Assembly: GCF_000317435.1 (NCBI RefSeq)
Contig: NC_019751.1
Coordinates: 2,852,001 to 2,916,000 of the forward strand
Source: Calothrix sp. PCC 6303
GTDB lineage: Bacteria > Cyanobacteriota > Cyanobacteriia > Cyanobacteriales > Nostocaceae
DNA: 64,000 bases
Direction of reading: 5' to 3'
A program made the position numbers and the translations under genes. Each line of letters begins with the position of its first letter. Positions within the stretch are counted from its first letter, which is position 1. A model generated the notes under the pieces. The model ran no database searches. It was not told where the DNA came from and saw nothing but the letters and a program-made list of their open reading frames with translations. Of the stretch, positions 27,325-35,896 are shown piece after piece.

Positions 27325-28713
27325 ATGAACAGCATCAAATATTTTGAATATCCCAGCAAAGAAAAACTGCTAGGATTACCCCCACAGCTAGGTCGCTGGT
27401 TATTTATTCCCCTGGGATTAATTGTCTTATTATGCTTGGGAACCGTTTATTCATGGAGTATCTTTAGCGGTCCATTTGAAGCAGAACTGCAAACAAAACC
27501 AGGGACAATTCTATTACCCTTCATGGTTTTGGGGATAACATTCACCCTCGTGATGCCAATTTCTGGACTATACATATATAGATTTAGTCCCCGCATTATG
27601 ACTACAGTTGGTGGGATAATCGTGGGGATTGGCTATTTATTGGCAAGTGTTGCTCCTAATCTCCCTTTACTAATATTGAGTTACGGTGTTATCGCAGGTA
27701 TTGGTGTTGGGATTACTTATGGTGTACCTCTTGCTGTTGCCGCACGTTGGTTCCCTGACCGTAAGGGTTTAGCGGTGGGACTAACGGTAGTCGGTTTTGG
27801 TCTTTCACCTTTGGTAACAGCACCCATAGCTTTAAATTTAATCAAAGGAAATCCCCAGATTGGTATCCCAGCTTTTGGTATTCGCAGTACTTTTGTCATT
27901 TTAGCTATTGCCTTCACTATAATTATTTCGATAATTGCTACTGTACTGAAAATGCCTCCTCCATGCTGGAAACCTTCCGGTTATGCATCTTCTGAAAAAT
28001 TGGCTGTTAATAATACAGACAAAAACCAGTCTAATATCTTACCCATGTTCCAAACCCAAACTTTCTATGGTCTATGGATTTGCTATATCGTTGGTACCTT
28101 TGTTGGGTTAACAGCGATCGCAACCACAGCACAGGTAGGAAAAGAGATTGTGGGACTGCAACCAGAACAATTAGTATGGGTCGTTCCCTTGTTTGCAGTA
28201 TTTAATGGTGCTGGTCGTCCGTTATTTGGTTGGTTGAACGACCGTCTCAAACCCAAATTAACTGTTATTACGATTAATCTGCTGATATTAATCGCGTCGA
28301 TTGTGATGTTAAATACACATAATGGACAGATGTCCAATTTTCTCGTTGCATTTTGCTTATTCTGGTTATGTCTTGGAGCTTGGTTAGCAGTCGCACCTGC
28401 TGCAACTCTCAGTTTTTTTGGCTTAGAGAATTACCCCAGCAACTACGGTTTAATATTTACCTCATTTGGTATCGGTGGATTATCTGGGATTTTTACCGCA
28501 GGAGGTATCCGAGGTGCGACTGGTAGTTTCTTACCTTTTTTCTGGGTAACGGCAACTTTAGCCTGTATAGCAATCATTCTCGCAACTTTCTTCCTCAACC
28601 CTCCCAGAAAAACAGCGATCGCTGATTTTTTGTTTAATCGTTTGATTAGTCCGATTAGTCCAGGACTACTTTCCTTGGTTGAGTTTTTTCTCATGGTTGG
28701 CAGTCGGAAATAG
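27325..28713 (+). CDS. MFS transporter, OFA (oxalate/formate antiporter-like) family
   Basis: 462 residues, about twelve transmembrane helices. The N-terminus GRWLFIPLGLIVLLCLGTVYSWSIFSGP (read in parts) with the YSWSIF motif is characteristic of OFA proteins. Also visible are VIAGIGVGITYGVPLAVAARW and the DR-K loop WFPDRKGLAVG between helices, and FNGAGRPLFGWLNDRLKPK at the start of the second half. It probably moves a small organic anion; the substrate is not readable. Alone on its strand, followed by a hairpin. Confidence 0.85.
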   Translation: MNSIKYFEYPSKEKLLGLPPQLGRWLFIPLGLIVLLCLGTVYSWSIFSGPFEAELQTKPGTILLPFMVLGITFTLVMPISGLYIYRFSPRIMTTVGGIIVGIGYLLASVAPNLPLLILSYGVIAGIGVGITYGVPLAVAARWFPDRKGLAVGLTVVGFGLSPLVTAPIALNLIKGNPQIGIPAFGIRSTFVILAIAFTIIISIIATVLKMPPPCWKPSGYASSEKLAVNNTDKNQSNILPMFQTQTFYGLWICYIVGTFVGLTAIATTAQVGKEIVGLQPEQLVWVVPLFAVFNGAGRPLFGWLNDRLKPKLTVITINLLILIASIVMLNTHNGQMSNFLVAFCLFWLCLGAWLAVAPAATLSFFGLENYPSNYGLIFTSFGIGGLSGIFTAGGIRGATGSFLPFFWVTATLACIAIILATFFLNPPRKTAIADFLFNRLISPISPGLLSLVEFFLMVGSRK

Positions 28714-28761
28714 GGTGGGTATTGGGTTTGGTGGGTGGTGATAAATGCTAACCCACCCTAC
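28712..28761. terminator. hairpin after the MFS gene
   Basis: TAGGGTGGG at 28712-28720 pairs with CCCACCCTA at 28753-28761. It lies just after the MFS stop and before the convergent pseudogene, and belongs to the common GGGTGGGTTAGC-type cyanobacterial repeats. No U-run follows, so the terminator role is tentative. Confidence 0.4.
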
Positions 28762-28770
28762 ATTTATTGG

Positions 28771-29313
28771 CTAATTGATTTTTTGGTGTTCCCTAATTGC
28801 CAACCTCAAACCCAATCTTAAAACTGCGATCGCAAATTCTCTACTCTGCTCCCTCTCAATCTCCCCTTCTTCCTTGACTTCTAATGCTGTTTTCTTCCCA
28901 CCACTTACTAATTCTTTTACGAGGTCATTGCTAACTTTGGTTAGTTGACGTAGTGCAGAAACGCTTCAGTTTTGAACATTTTGACGCAGCAAGTTTTGCA
29001 CTTTTGGTGCTAGCTTATTAAACCAAAGATATATTTCCATCGCGCTTTTCGCTATATAGCGAGATGCACCAAAATCGTCACTTTTTAACCATTCTTCAAA
29101 GACCTTTTTCCCTTTGGGACAAAAAGCCAAACAGTCATAGTATAAATCCTGGAGAATCCGACCAGTTTCTATTAAAGAGTCAAAGGTCGAACGGACAAAA
29201 CTGAAGAATTCAACCAGTGTATTCTTGGCTTTGCCTTGCAGTTCTGGTTTATGAAATTGACCATAATCAAAGTTGTAGTCTAACGAAATCACGCTATATC
29301 CATTCATCTGCAT
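28771..29313 (-). pseudogene. hypothetical DUF3102-like protein broken by an in-frame TGA
   Basis: From ATG 29313 the frame runs 115 residues (MQMNGYSVISLDYNFDYGQ at the start; LKSDDFGASRYIAKSAMEIYL in the middle) to TGA at 28966-28968. The same frame continues without another stop for 64 codons (SALRQLTKVSNDLVKELV, then FAIAVLRLGLRLAIREH) to TAG at 28771-28773. The total of 543 bases is divisible by three. Helical content and a SALRQL motif after the stop suggest the whole is one protein of about 180 residues, loosely like DUF3102 plasmid/phage-type DNA-associated proteins. The TGA likely replaced a TGG (Trp) or CGA codon. Confidence 0.65.
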
Positions 29314-29680
29314 TCACACTCCTTGCATTGCGGATGGACTAATTTCCTCTGCTCTGAGGATGATATTTATGAGCTATTAACGTCATTTTCGTTCAAATTT
29401 AGTTAGTCAATACTTACCTTTTGACGTAAAGATGTTTATTACTATAGTGATAAAACAAACTATCACTATAGTGATAGAGGTTTGGGAATTACATAGCTGA
29501 AGCTGTTGCGTGTTAATGCTTGTAGCTCAATAGCTTCTGTAGAAATATTGAATCAACTTGATTTTGTTTTTTTGTACAATAATTGTTGAGAAATAGATAA
29601 TTCTGTATAACTTTTGAAAACTAACTTGAGTTTAATAAATTGAAAATATTCTCTAAATTAAAAAAATTGAGGTCACACCG
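29314..29680. promoter_or_regulatory. divergent region with two palindromic operators
   Basis: TATCACTATAGTGATA at 29461-29476 is a perfect 16-base palindrome. A second copy of its core, TACTATAGTGATAA, lies at 29440-29453, with centres 24 bases apart. The pair lies between the broken minus-strand gene and the small HTH gene on the plus strand. It looks like a dimer-binding repressor site, possibly for the HTH protein or a Xre-type repressor not in view. Confidence 0.55.
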
Positions 29681-29941
29681 ATGTTTCAGTTAGCTACAAA
29701 ACAGCAAGCATCAGAGATATTAAATATGAGTTTTTCCACGCTGAAAAAATATCGTTTAGATGGGACATGGATCGAAGGAACCCATTGGGTAAAATTGAAT
29801 AGCCGTTGTATTCGCTATAATTTAGAACTTATTCAAGATTGGTTGCATAATCGTCAAGATCCGATTGCTCACTATCGGGCGATCGATTTATATCATGCTG
29901 GTTTGGCTAGTAATCAAAAACGTAGTCAGCAAAAAGCTTAG
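29681..29941 (+). CDS. small HTH DNA-binding protein (excisionase/MerR-like)
   Basis: 86 residues. ATKQQASEILNMSFSTLKKYRLDG is a winged-helix/excisionase-type HTH, followed by W-x-x-GTHWVKLNSRCIRYN (wing) and LELIQDWLHNRQ. Such proteins occur in integrative elements as recombination directionality factors or as regulators. It ends with a Gln/Lys-rich tail. Its neighbour upstream is the palindromic operator region. Confidence 0.7.
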   Translation: MFQLATKQQASEILNMSFSTLKKYRLDGTWIEGTHWVKLNSRCIRYNLELIQDWLHNRQDPIAHYRAIDLYHAGLASNQKRSQQKA

Positions 29942-29951
29942 TCAGCCTAAA

Positions 29952-30407
29952 TCACTCTTCATACAGTTCTATTGTTGCGTCGATAAAATTCTGCCAAATT
30001 TGATTCGGTTGCCAAATCTGTTCGAGATAGCGACGGGCTGAAATTTCTGTATAACCTTTACGAAGTCGATGGTAGAGGTACATCATTGCCGAGACACGCA
30101 TATTTTTGGCACAATGTACCCAGATTTTTCGCTCTGGATTTTCATCAAGTTTTGTAGCAAGTTCATCAAAATCGCTGAGGGTAGGATTTTCCCAGTCGAT
30201 GGGAATACCGATATATTCCATTCCCAAGTTTTCAACAATCGCACTTTCTTCGGGATTCCAGTTACTTGATGCGGGGGTCGCTAGGTTGATAATCAAGTTG
30301 TAACCAGCTGATGCGATATCTGCGAACTGTTCTGTGGTTGGCTGTCCGGAGGTGGTAATAGTAGAGGAAACAGGGAGAAATGCTTCGATTTGTGCTAGGG
30401 AAGACAT
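29952..30407 (-). CDS. phosphatase-like protein (DUF442 / beta-lactamase-hydrolase-like, PTP fold)
   Basis: 151 residues. The P-loop reads VHCAKNMRVSAMMYLYHRL (HCxxxxxR with R five residues after Cys), at about residues 96-114. The N-terminus LPVSSTITTSGQPTTEQFADIASAGYNLIINL is the DUF442 start (read in segments). It should be a cytosolic cysteine-dependent phosphatase of unknown substrate. It overlaps the 3' end of the upstream repair gene by 13 bases, so the two form an operon. Confidence 0.82.
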   Translation of the reverse strand: MSSLAQIEAFLPVSSTITTSGQPTTEQFADIASAGYNLIINLATPASSNWNPEESAIVENLGMEYIGIPIDWENPTLSDFDELATKLDENPERKIWVHCAKNMRVSAMMYLYHRLRKGYTEISARRYLEQIWQPNQIWQNFIDATIELYEE

Positions 30408-31201
30408 GAGATGTTTGATTTCGGATTATTCTTAGATTTTAATTTTTCCTGCCGATATTGTTTGAGTTGCTGCTGTAAATCGGGTGGAAATTTTTCCATC
30501 CCATAGCGCAATCCTTCACTGGAAAAATAGGTGCTATTGGTTTTGATAAAGTCAATGACTAAATTCCTATCGCTCAACCCTAATTCCCGTAAAGCCCATC
30601 CCGTACCAGTTTGCGCGAACCTTTCTGAAGATTGAACTACTACTCCACAGCTATGGAGCAACATTTGGGTAAAACCAGGAAAATTACTTTCTCCATGTTT
30701 GGCAATATTGACGAAACTGACAACTGATGCTCGTTTACGCCATAAATTTTCAGCTTCACACCATTGCATTATCGCTTCTGCACAGGATTTTCCTTGTTGT
30801 TTGATGAGGGGATTGAGAACTTTGACACAAAGCCAATCGCAGGTATTCCACTCTTTAATATAAGCTTCGTCGAATAAGGTGGCGAATTTTGGTAAATCCG
30901 ATTCCCAATTAATCAAGCGGTGTTTGAGCAAAAATTCTTGCAGTAAGAGAATTCCCGCTAATTTATCCTCTCCCCAAGATTCTTGAATTAAAGCAATAGC
31001 AGTATCAAATTGTTGAGTTACTGGTTGGCTGGAAAAATTAGCGGTTTTTGCCCAGGAATGTAATATTGCTCTGACTTGGGGTAATTTCAATCCGCGAAAA
31101 GGTAGTGAGTGCTTGAGATAAGCTTCCCACCATTCCTTAGTTTTACTATCATCCGCTTGGGCTAATTGTTCTTGGAGTTGGGTAATCAGGTATTGTGCCA
31201 T
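30395..31201 (-). CDS. DNA alkylation repair protein (AlkD-like HEAT repeats)
   Basis: 268 residues, mostly alpha helical. LPFRGLKLPQVRAILHSW near the N-terminus, DKLAGILLLQEFL, EWNTCDWLCVKVLNPLI and AQTGTGWALRELGLSD are typical of the AlkD family, which excises bulky alkylated bases using a HEAT-repeat clamp. The conserved W-DW signature (NTCDWLC) is present. First gene of a two-gene operon with the phosphatase-like protein. Confidence 0.85.
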   Translation of the reverse strand: MAQYLITQLQEQLAQADDSKTKEWWEAYLKHSLPFRGLKLPQVRAILHSWAKTANFSSQPVTQQFDTAIALIQESWGEDKLAGILLLQEFLLKHRLINWESDLPKFATLFDEAYIKEWNTCDWLCVKVLNPLIKQQGKSCAEAIMQWCEAENLWRKRASVVSFVNIAKHGESNFPGFTQMLLHSCGVVVQSSERFAQTGTGWALRELGLSDRNLVIDFIKTNSTYFSSEGLRYGMEKFPPDLQQQLKQYRQEKLKSKNNPKSNISCLP

Positions 31202-31242
31202 TACCGTTTTATTCTAGAGATATCCTAAGCAGTGCGATTGCC

Positions 31243-31388
31243 TTTGTTTTAATTATCTTTGAATTCTTCCAAATTAATGAAAGACTCCCGTGTTTGGGAA
31301 TTAATGCTAGACGCAACTTCAAATTTAACCACTCCTATCCCTTGGACAATTTTACCCTTATACTTTTGCACTTCCGAGGGCGATCGCT
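31243..31388 (-). pseudogene. partial copy of the 3' end of the 33134-33607 gene
   Basis: About 146 bases are nearly identical to 33127-33272 (few mismatches) and would encode the last ~45 residues of the lipoprotein-like gene. It has no start and is followed by unrelated sequence beyond the GCGATCGC site. It is a duplication relic. Confidence 0.8.
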
Positions 31389-31543
31389 ATTTATCAAAAG
31401 ATGATTGATCAAAGGCTGAAATGACCTATTTTCGTTGAATCACAAGAGAATGAATTTGTACAGTGCATAAGTCCTAATTTCTGTTGTCGCCCTGGGGCTA
31501 TCATATTGAACAGTATCACTAATCGATACATAGCGCTCTGGAT

Positions 31544-32158
31544 ATGTTGACTCAAGATTTTACCCAAGTAACCCTCATCCTGCGATCGCTGATCGATCTA
31601 CCAGACGACGAAGCGATCAAAGCAATAAAATTATTTCAAACTTCCTTATTGAAACGGGGTGAGTTTTTTGTGCGTGCAGGTGAGATGCCCAAAACCATCG
31701 GGATTATTATGTCAGGTATTCTGCGCTTATATTATGTTGATTCGGACGGCAACGAATACTCGAAATCATTCTGCACTGAAAATAGTTTTGTCGCAGCCTA
31801 TAGTGCTTTGCTATTGCAGCAGCCCTCACGACTGTTTATTCAGGCATTGGAAGATACAAAATTAATGATTGCCGATTATGCTGTCTTTCGAGAACTGTCA
31901 ACAATGCATCCCTGTTGGCAAAGCCTGAATTCCAAAATTGCAGAATTTTTATTCATTAAGAAAGAAAAGCGGGAAAGTTCCTTGCTCTTAGATGATGCGA
32001 CAACGCGCTATTTAAATTTTCAAGCAGAATATCCTGGCTTGGAAACACGTATCAAACAACATCATATTGCGTCCTATCTCGGTATTACCCCTGTCACCTT
32101 AAGCCGCATTCGTGCCCAACTGCGATACTCCACAGGAGTCGCTACGCGATCGCGTTAA
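31544..32158 (+). CDS. Crp/Fnr-family transcriptional regulator
   Basis: 204 residues. A cyclic-nucleotide-binding-like beta barrel (RGEFFVRAGEMPKTIGIIMSG, then ILRLYYVDSDGNEYSKSF) spans about 30-130. The C-terminal HTH is IKQHHIASYLGITPVTLSRIRAQLR. The arginine and serine pocket typical of true cAMP binders is not clearly present, so the ligand is unknown. The last residues (STGVATRSR) come from a short repeat, GGAGTCGCTACGCGATCGC, that extends the gene's end. It precedes the SDR gene by 90 bases and may control it. Confidence 0.85.
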   Translation: MLTQDFTQVTLILRSLIDLPDDEAIKAIKLFQTSLLKRGEFFVRAGEMPKTIGIIMSGILRLYYVDSDGNEYSKSFCTENSFVAAYSALLLQQPSRLFIQALEDTKLMIADYAVFRELSTMHPCWQSLNSKIAEFLFIKKEKRESSLLLDDATTRYLNFQAEYPGLETRIKQHHIASYLGITPVTLSRIRAQLRYSTGVATRSR

Positions 32159-32248
32159 ATCAGAACAATGCCAGTTAACCTATGTTAATGAAATCCTTTG
32201 GATAACTGTTTAGGATAAGTTCAATATTTAAAATGACTGGAGTGATTT

Positions 32249-32974
32249 GTGAAGACAAACCATAACACGGTTTTGATTACAGGTGGGACATCTGGCATCG
32301 GTCTGGCTTTGGCGCAACGGTTTCTTCGAGAAAGAAATAGCGTGATTGTGACAGGCACCAATGCTGAAAAAGCGCAAGCTGTGAGACATCAACTGCCAGC
32401 CTTGATCGTTGAACTTGCTGATATGCGCGATCGCCAAGCCCTCGAAAAACTTGTCTACAATTACCCTGATGTGAACATTCTGATCAATAATGCAGGCGTT
32501 CAGTATAACTATGATTTCGCCGATCCAGCGATCGCAGTTGAGAAAATCACCGACGAACTCGACATTAACTTACTCAGTCCGCTATATCTAACCAAACTTT
32601 TTCTGCCACAGCTTTTGAGTCATTCTACAGCAGCGATTATTAACGTTTCGTCCGGGTTAGGAATTGTCCCCAAGCAAAGTGCCCCCATCTATTGCGCCAG
32701 TAAGGCTGCACTACACAGTTTTAGTAAAACCTTACGCTGGCAATTAGAAACAACGTCTGTACGAGTCTTTGAGATTATTCCGCCGATTGTAGATACGGCA
32801 ATGACTCAAGGAAGAGGACGGGGAAAGATTACACCAGAAGCATTAGTTGAAGAATTTTGGCGGGATTTTAGCCGCGATTTCCCTGAGATACGCATTGGTA
32901 AAACCAAATTACTGTTTGTCCTTCAGAGACTGATGCCAACACTCGCAGAACGTATCATGCGTCCTGGGCTTTAA
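32249..32974 (+). CDS. short-chain dehydrogenase/reductase (SDR)
   Basis: 241 residues with a GTG start at 32249 after GGAGTG. The Rossmann motif TGGTSGIG is at residues 11-18, NNAG at about 80, the catalytic Ser in INVSSGLGIV, and the YCASKAA motif at about 149-155 (Tyr and Lys). It resembles DltE-like SDRs. It is NAD(P)-dependent; the substrate is unknown. Downstream of the Crp/Fnr gene on the same strand. Confidence 0.87.
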   Translation: MKTNHNTVLITGGTSGIGLALAQRFLRERNSVIVTGTNAEKAQAVRHQLPALIVELADMRDRQALEKLVYNYPDVNILINNAGVQYNYDFADPAIAVEKITDELDINLLSPLYLTKLFLPQLLSHSTAAIINVSSGLGIVPKQSAPIYCASKAALHSFSKTLRWQLETTSVRVFEIIPPIVDTAMTQGRGRGKITPEALVEEFWRDFSRDFPEIRIGKTKLLFVLQRLMPTLAERIMRPGL

Positions 32975-33133
32975 AAATATTGAAAAAATTGATCTACCTC
33001 AGATGCCTATAAGTGGTGGTTGAAAATAAATGTTACATTTTGAGAATCCCAAACCATTGCAAATACTGCACTCTGTCCATAATCGTCATGTGTAATTAAT
33101 TTTCAACTTGAATACGCACTTATTGTCTTTATT

Positions 33134-33607
33134 TTAATTATCTTTGAATTCTTCCAAATTAATGAAAGACTCCCGTGTTTGGGAATTAATGCTAGAAGCA
33201 ACTTCAAATTCAACCACTCCTATCCCTTGGACAATTTTACCCTTATACTTTTGCATTTCCAAGGGCGATCGCAATGATTGCTTGTTCCAGGATGGGAAAA
33301 TATGTACGACTGTACCATCCTCCAGCACAATTTGAGATTTGATATAAACACCTTGAAAATCTGGATTTCCTGTAACTGTGGGTTTACTAGATTGTGATGT
33401 GTAATATCCTACAAGTTTGACTTTCTTGCCATTCAAACTAGCCAAATCTTCACGATTCCTGACTATTTTCAGTTCCCCCATAGAAGCTTCCCTATGATTA
33501 ACTTCGGGGATTTCGCTGTTGCTTGGTTCGCTGGCTATCAAGATAGAGCAGGATAAAATAGTCGGTAAACATAGGTACAAAGTAATCCAGTTAAATTTAC
33601 TATTCAT
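33134..33607 (-). CDS. hypothetical lipoprotein or secreted protein
   Basis: 157 residues from ATG 33607 (MNSKFNWITLYLCLPTILSCS); the longer frame from 33700 overlaps the glycosyltransferase end and gives an unlikely start. ILSC near residue 20 is a possible lipobox. The mature part is beta-rich (NGKKVKLVGYYTSQSSKP, GVYIKSQIVLEDGTVVHIFPSW, KGKIVQGIGVVEFEVA) and looks like a small OB-fold, but I do not recognise a named family. A partial second copy of its 3' end lies at 31243-31388. Confidence 0.65.
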   Translation of the reverse strand: MNSKFNWITLYLCLPTILSCSILIASEPSNSEIPEVNHREASMGELKIVRNREDLASLNGKKVKLVGYYTSQSSKPTVTGNPDFQGVYIKSQIVLEDGTVVHIFPSWNKQSLRSPLEMQKYKGKIVQGIGVVEFEVASSINSQTRESFINLEEFKDN

Positions 33608-33644
33608 TATAGATATTGAAAGGAAACAATACTGATAACTTATT

Positions 33645-34919
33645 TTAGCTAGATGTAACATTTTTTCTGATTTCCTCGATGACAGCAACTGCACCTGCAA
33701 TTCCCTCTTCAGCTTGAATTCTCGCTCCTAGATTCGCTGCACGCTGACGCATAGCTTTATCTGTCATAACCTGTTGAATTGCTTCTGCAAGTTTCTCTGC
33801 CGTGAGTTGCTTGCGGGGAATCGGTTTTGCTCCTACTCCTAATTTCGCTACATGCTCTCCCCAAAAACCCTGGTCGCCAAAGAAAGGAATAATAATCGAA
33901 GGAACACCAGCTTGTAAACCTGCGGCTGTTGTCCCCGCACCACCATGATGCACCACAGCAGCAACACGCGGGAATAGCCATGAATGGGGTACTGAATCCA
34001 CGAGGAAAACCGTACTCGGTAAATTTTGCTTACGCAAACCACCCCAACCAGCAAACATAATAGCCCGTTGTTTACTCAGAGCAAGGGCTGACAAAATGAG
34101 ATCGACTGTTTCTTCTGGATTCCGGTTGCCCATACTCCCAAATCCAATGTACAGGGGAGTCGAACCACTTTCTAGAAACTCCATCAGGGCTGAAGGTGGG
34201 TTCCAACCTGGTGCTGAATCCAAAAACCAATAGCCAGTCACATGGGTATTATGCCAATCCGATGGCTTGGGAATCACTGATGGGCTGAAACCATAGAGAA
34301 TTGGATATTGATGCAGGCGATCGCAGTTGTATAGCCCCCAAAATGGAGCCGCTTTTAAGCCAAGCACTTTCTCCCGCATCAAGCGATCGGCTGACCGAAA
34401 TCCCTGCCACATTAGCTGTCTAGTTAAATGATGGGACAAACGATTAAAGAATCCTCCGAGCTTGGATATGAACTGGGGAAAAAGCACACTGGGAAATGCT
34501 TTTGTTGGTGTAAAGGGAAAAACATAGGCTTGAACCAATGGCAAATCTAATTTTTCAGCCAGGGCAAGGGCGATGTTCTGTCCTCCAACACCTACAAGCA
34601 ATAAATCCATTCCCTGGCAGGCAACTAAACCATCGTTCGCCCAATGAATTGCTGCATCCTGGGCTAGTTTTGCGGTGTGGGATGTAATTGCAAGAAAATT
34701 CCCTTTCTCCAAAAGCTCTCGCATTTCTTTGGTTTCAATAATTTCTTGCACGTTACCCTGAACTGGATAGAACTCCAAATCATGGGAACTAACCAACTCT
34801 TCAAAGTTTTCATGAGTCGCCAATCGCACGGTATAACCAGCTTGTTTTAAACCCCTTCCCAAAGCAATATAAGGCTGAACATCCCCTCGACTTCCCAAAG
34901 CTATAATCGCAATACGCAT
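33645..34919 (-). CDS. glycosyltransferase family 1 (UGT/MGT-like)
   Basis: 424 residues. The N-terminus MRIAIIALGSRGDVQPYIALG is diagnostic of UGT-like GT1 enzymes (sterol or macrolide glucosyltransferase type). The C-terminal nucleotide-sugar motif reads VVHHGGAGTTAAGLQAGVPS and PFFGDQGFWGEHVAKLGVG. It should transfer a sugar from a UDP-sugar to a lipophilic acceptor. It is divergent from the TetR gene at 35082 with a palindrome between them, so it is probably repressed by that regulator. Confidence 0.88.
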   Translation of the reverse strand: MRIAIIALGSRGDVQPYIALGRGLKQAGYTVRLATHENFEELVSSHDLEFYPVQGNVQEIIETKEMRELLEKGNFLAITSHTAKLAQDAAIHWANDGLVACQGMDLLLVGVGGQNIALALAEKLDLPLVQAYVFPFTPTKAFPSVLFPQFISKLGGFFNRLSHHLTRQLMWQGFRSADRLMREKVLGLKAAPFWGLYNCDRLHQYPILYGFSPSVIPKPSDWHNTHVTGYWFLDSAPGWNPPSALMEFLESGSTPLYIGFGSMGNRNPEETVDLILSALALSKQRAIMFAGWGGLRKQNLPSTVFLVDSVPHSWLFPRVAAVVHHGGAGTTAAGLQAGVPSIIIPFFGDQGFWGEHVAKLGVGAKPIPRKQLTAEKLAEAIQQVMTDKAMRQRAANLGARIQAEEGIAGAVAVIEEIRKNVTSS

Positions 34920-34991
34920 AGGTGACGCTCCTTTTGGACGTTAAAGTTGATCGATCATGTAATTGGTTTTGCACTCTCAGAGGAAGTACAA

Positions 34992-35005
34992 TGACATAAA
35001 TGTCA
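34992..35005. promoter_or_regulatory. palindromic operator candidate in the GT/TetR intergenic region
   Basis: TGACATAAATGTCA is a perfect 14-base palindrome. AACGTCA occurs twice more nearby (35015-35021 and 35033-35039). This is the expected kind of site for the adjacent TetR protein to control both divergent genes. Confidence 0.5.
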
Positions 35006-35081
35006 GTTTGATGTTAACGTCATTTTGATAAAAACGTCAATTGAAGTTATGATAAATTCGTAGCTATTTTCATCCCAGAAT

Positions 35082-35705
35082 ATGGAGCCATCGCGTCGAG
35101 CATCAATTGGTTTAGAAAAACGGGAACGGACGAGAAGGAGTCTAATTGAGGCAGCCTATCGGGTATTTGCTCGAAAAGAAGCAGATGCCGTTACTATTGA
35201 CGACATCATTGCTGAAGCAGCAGTGGCGAGGGGTACTTTTTATAACTACTTCCAAACAAGGGAGGATGTGCTTAAAGCTGTTGCTGCATCCCTGAGTGAT
35301 GATATGAATCAGAAGATTTGGGCGCAGTACGCTATGATTGATGACCCTGCCGAAAGGATGGCGATCGCAATTCGCCAATTTTTGCATCAGGCAATTCGGG
35401 ATTCCACTTGGGGATGGGTGATTGTCCGAATTGGATTGGTGGCAGCTCCATTGAGTGAAACAATTGAAAGGGGAGTGATGACGGATTTGCAGGCTGGTAT
35501 CAGGTTGAAGCGTTTTCAAGTTGATAACGAAAAGGCTGCAATTGATTTAATTTTGGGAACGGGACTGATGGCTATGCGTAGTATTCTCGAAGGGCATACA
35601 CAGCCTGATTATCCTGAACATATTACCAAACTCATTTTAAAGACATTGGGGATTGGGGATGCTGATGCGATCGCTTTCAAACCTTTAGAATCACTACCAA
35701 GTTAA
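35082..35705 (+). CDS. TetR-family repressor
   Basis: 207 residues. The N-terminal HTH is typical: RRSLIEAAYRVFARKEADAVTIDDIIAEAAVARGTFYNYF. To stay short: TIDDIIAEAAVARGTFYNYF with the FYNYF recognition-helix end. The C-terminal ligand domain is divergent. It is 162 bases from the glycosyltransferase, which it likely regulates together with itself. Confidence 0.87.
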   Translation: MEPSRRASIGLEKRERTRRSLIEAAYRVFARKEADAVTIDDIIAEAAVARGTFYNYFQTREDVLKAVAASLSDDMNQKIWAQYAMIDDPAERMAIAIRQFLHQAIRDSTWGWVIVRIGLVAAPLSETIERGVMTDLQAGIRLKRFQVDNEKAAIDLILGTGLMAMRSILEGHTQPDYPEHITKLILKTLGIGDADAIAFKPLESLPS

Positions 35706-35896
35706 AGGTTTTTGTAACTGTGCGATTCGCATAGCGGACTTTCGTATTTTCCAGTTCAAATACCTTCCAAATAAAGCGTCCAAGCATTAGCTAGCAAATT
35801 AAGTTAATCATACAAAACTCATCAAGAGCGATCGCTAGTTTGACTCAGTAACGAAACGAGAGTTGTAAACAACATAGTCATGCCTGCTGTTATAAA

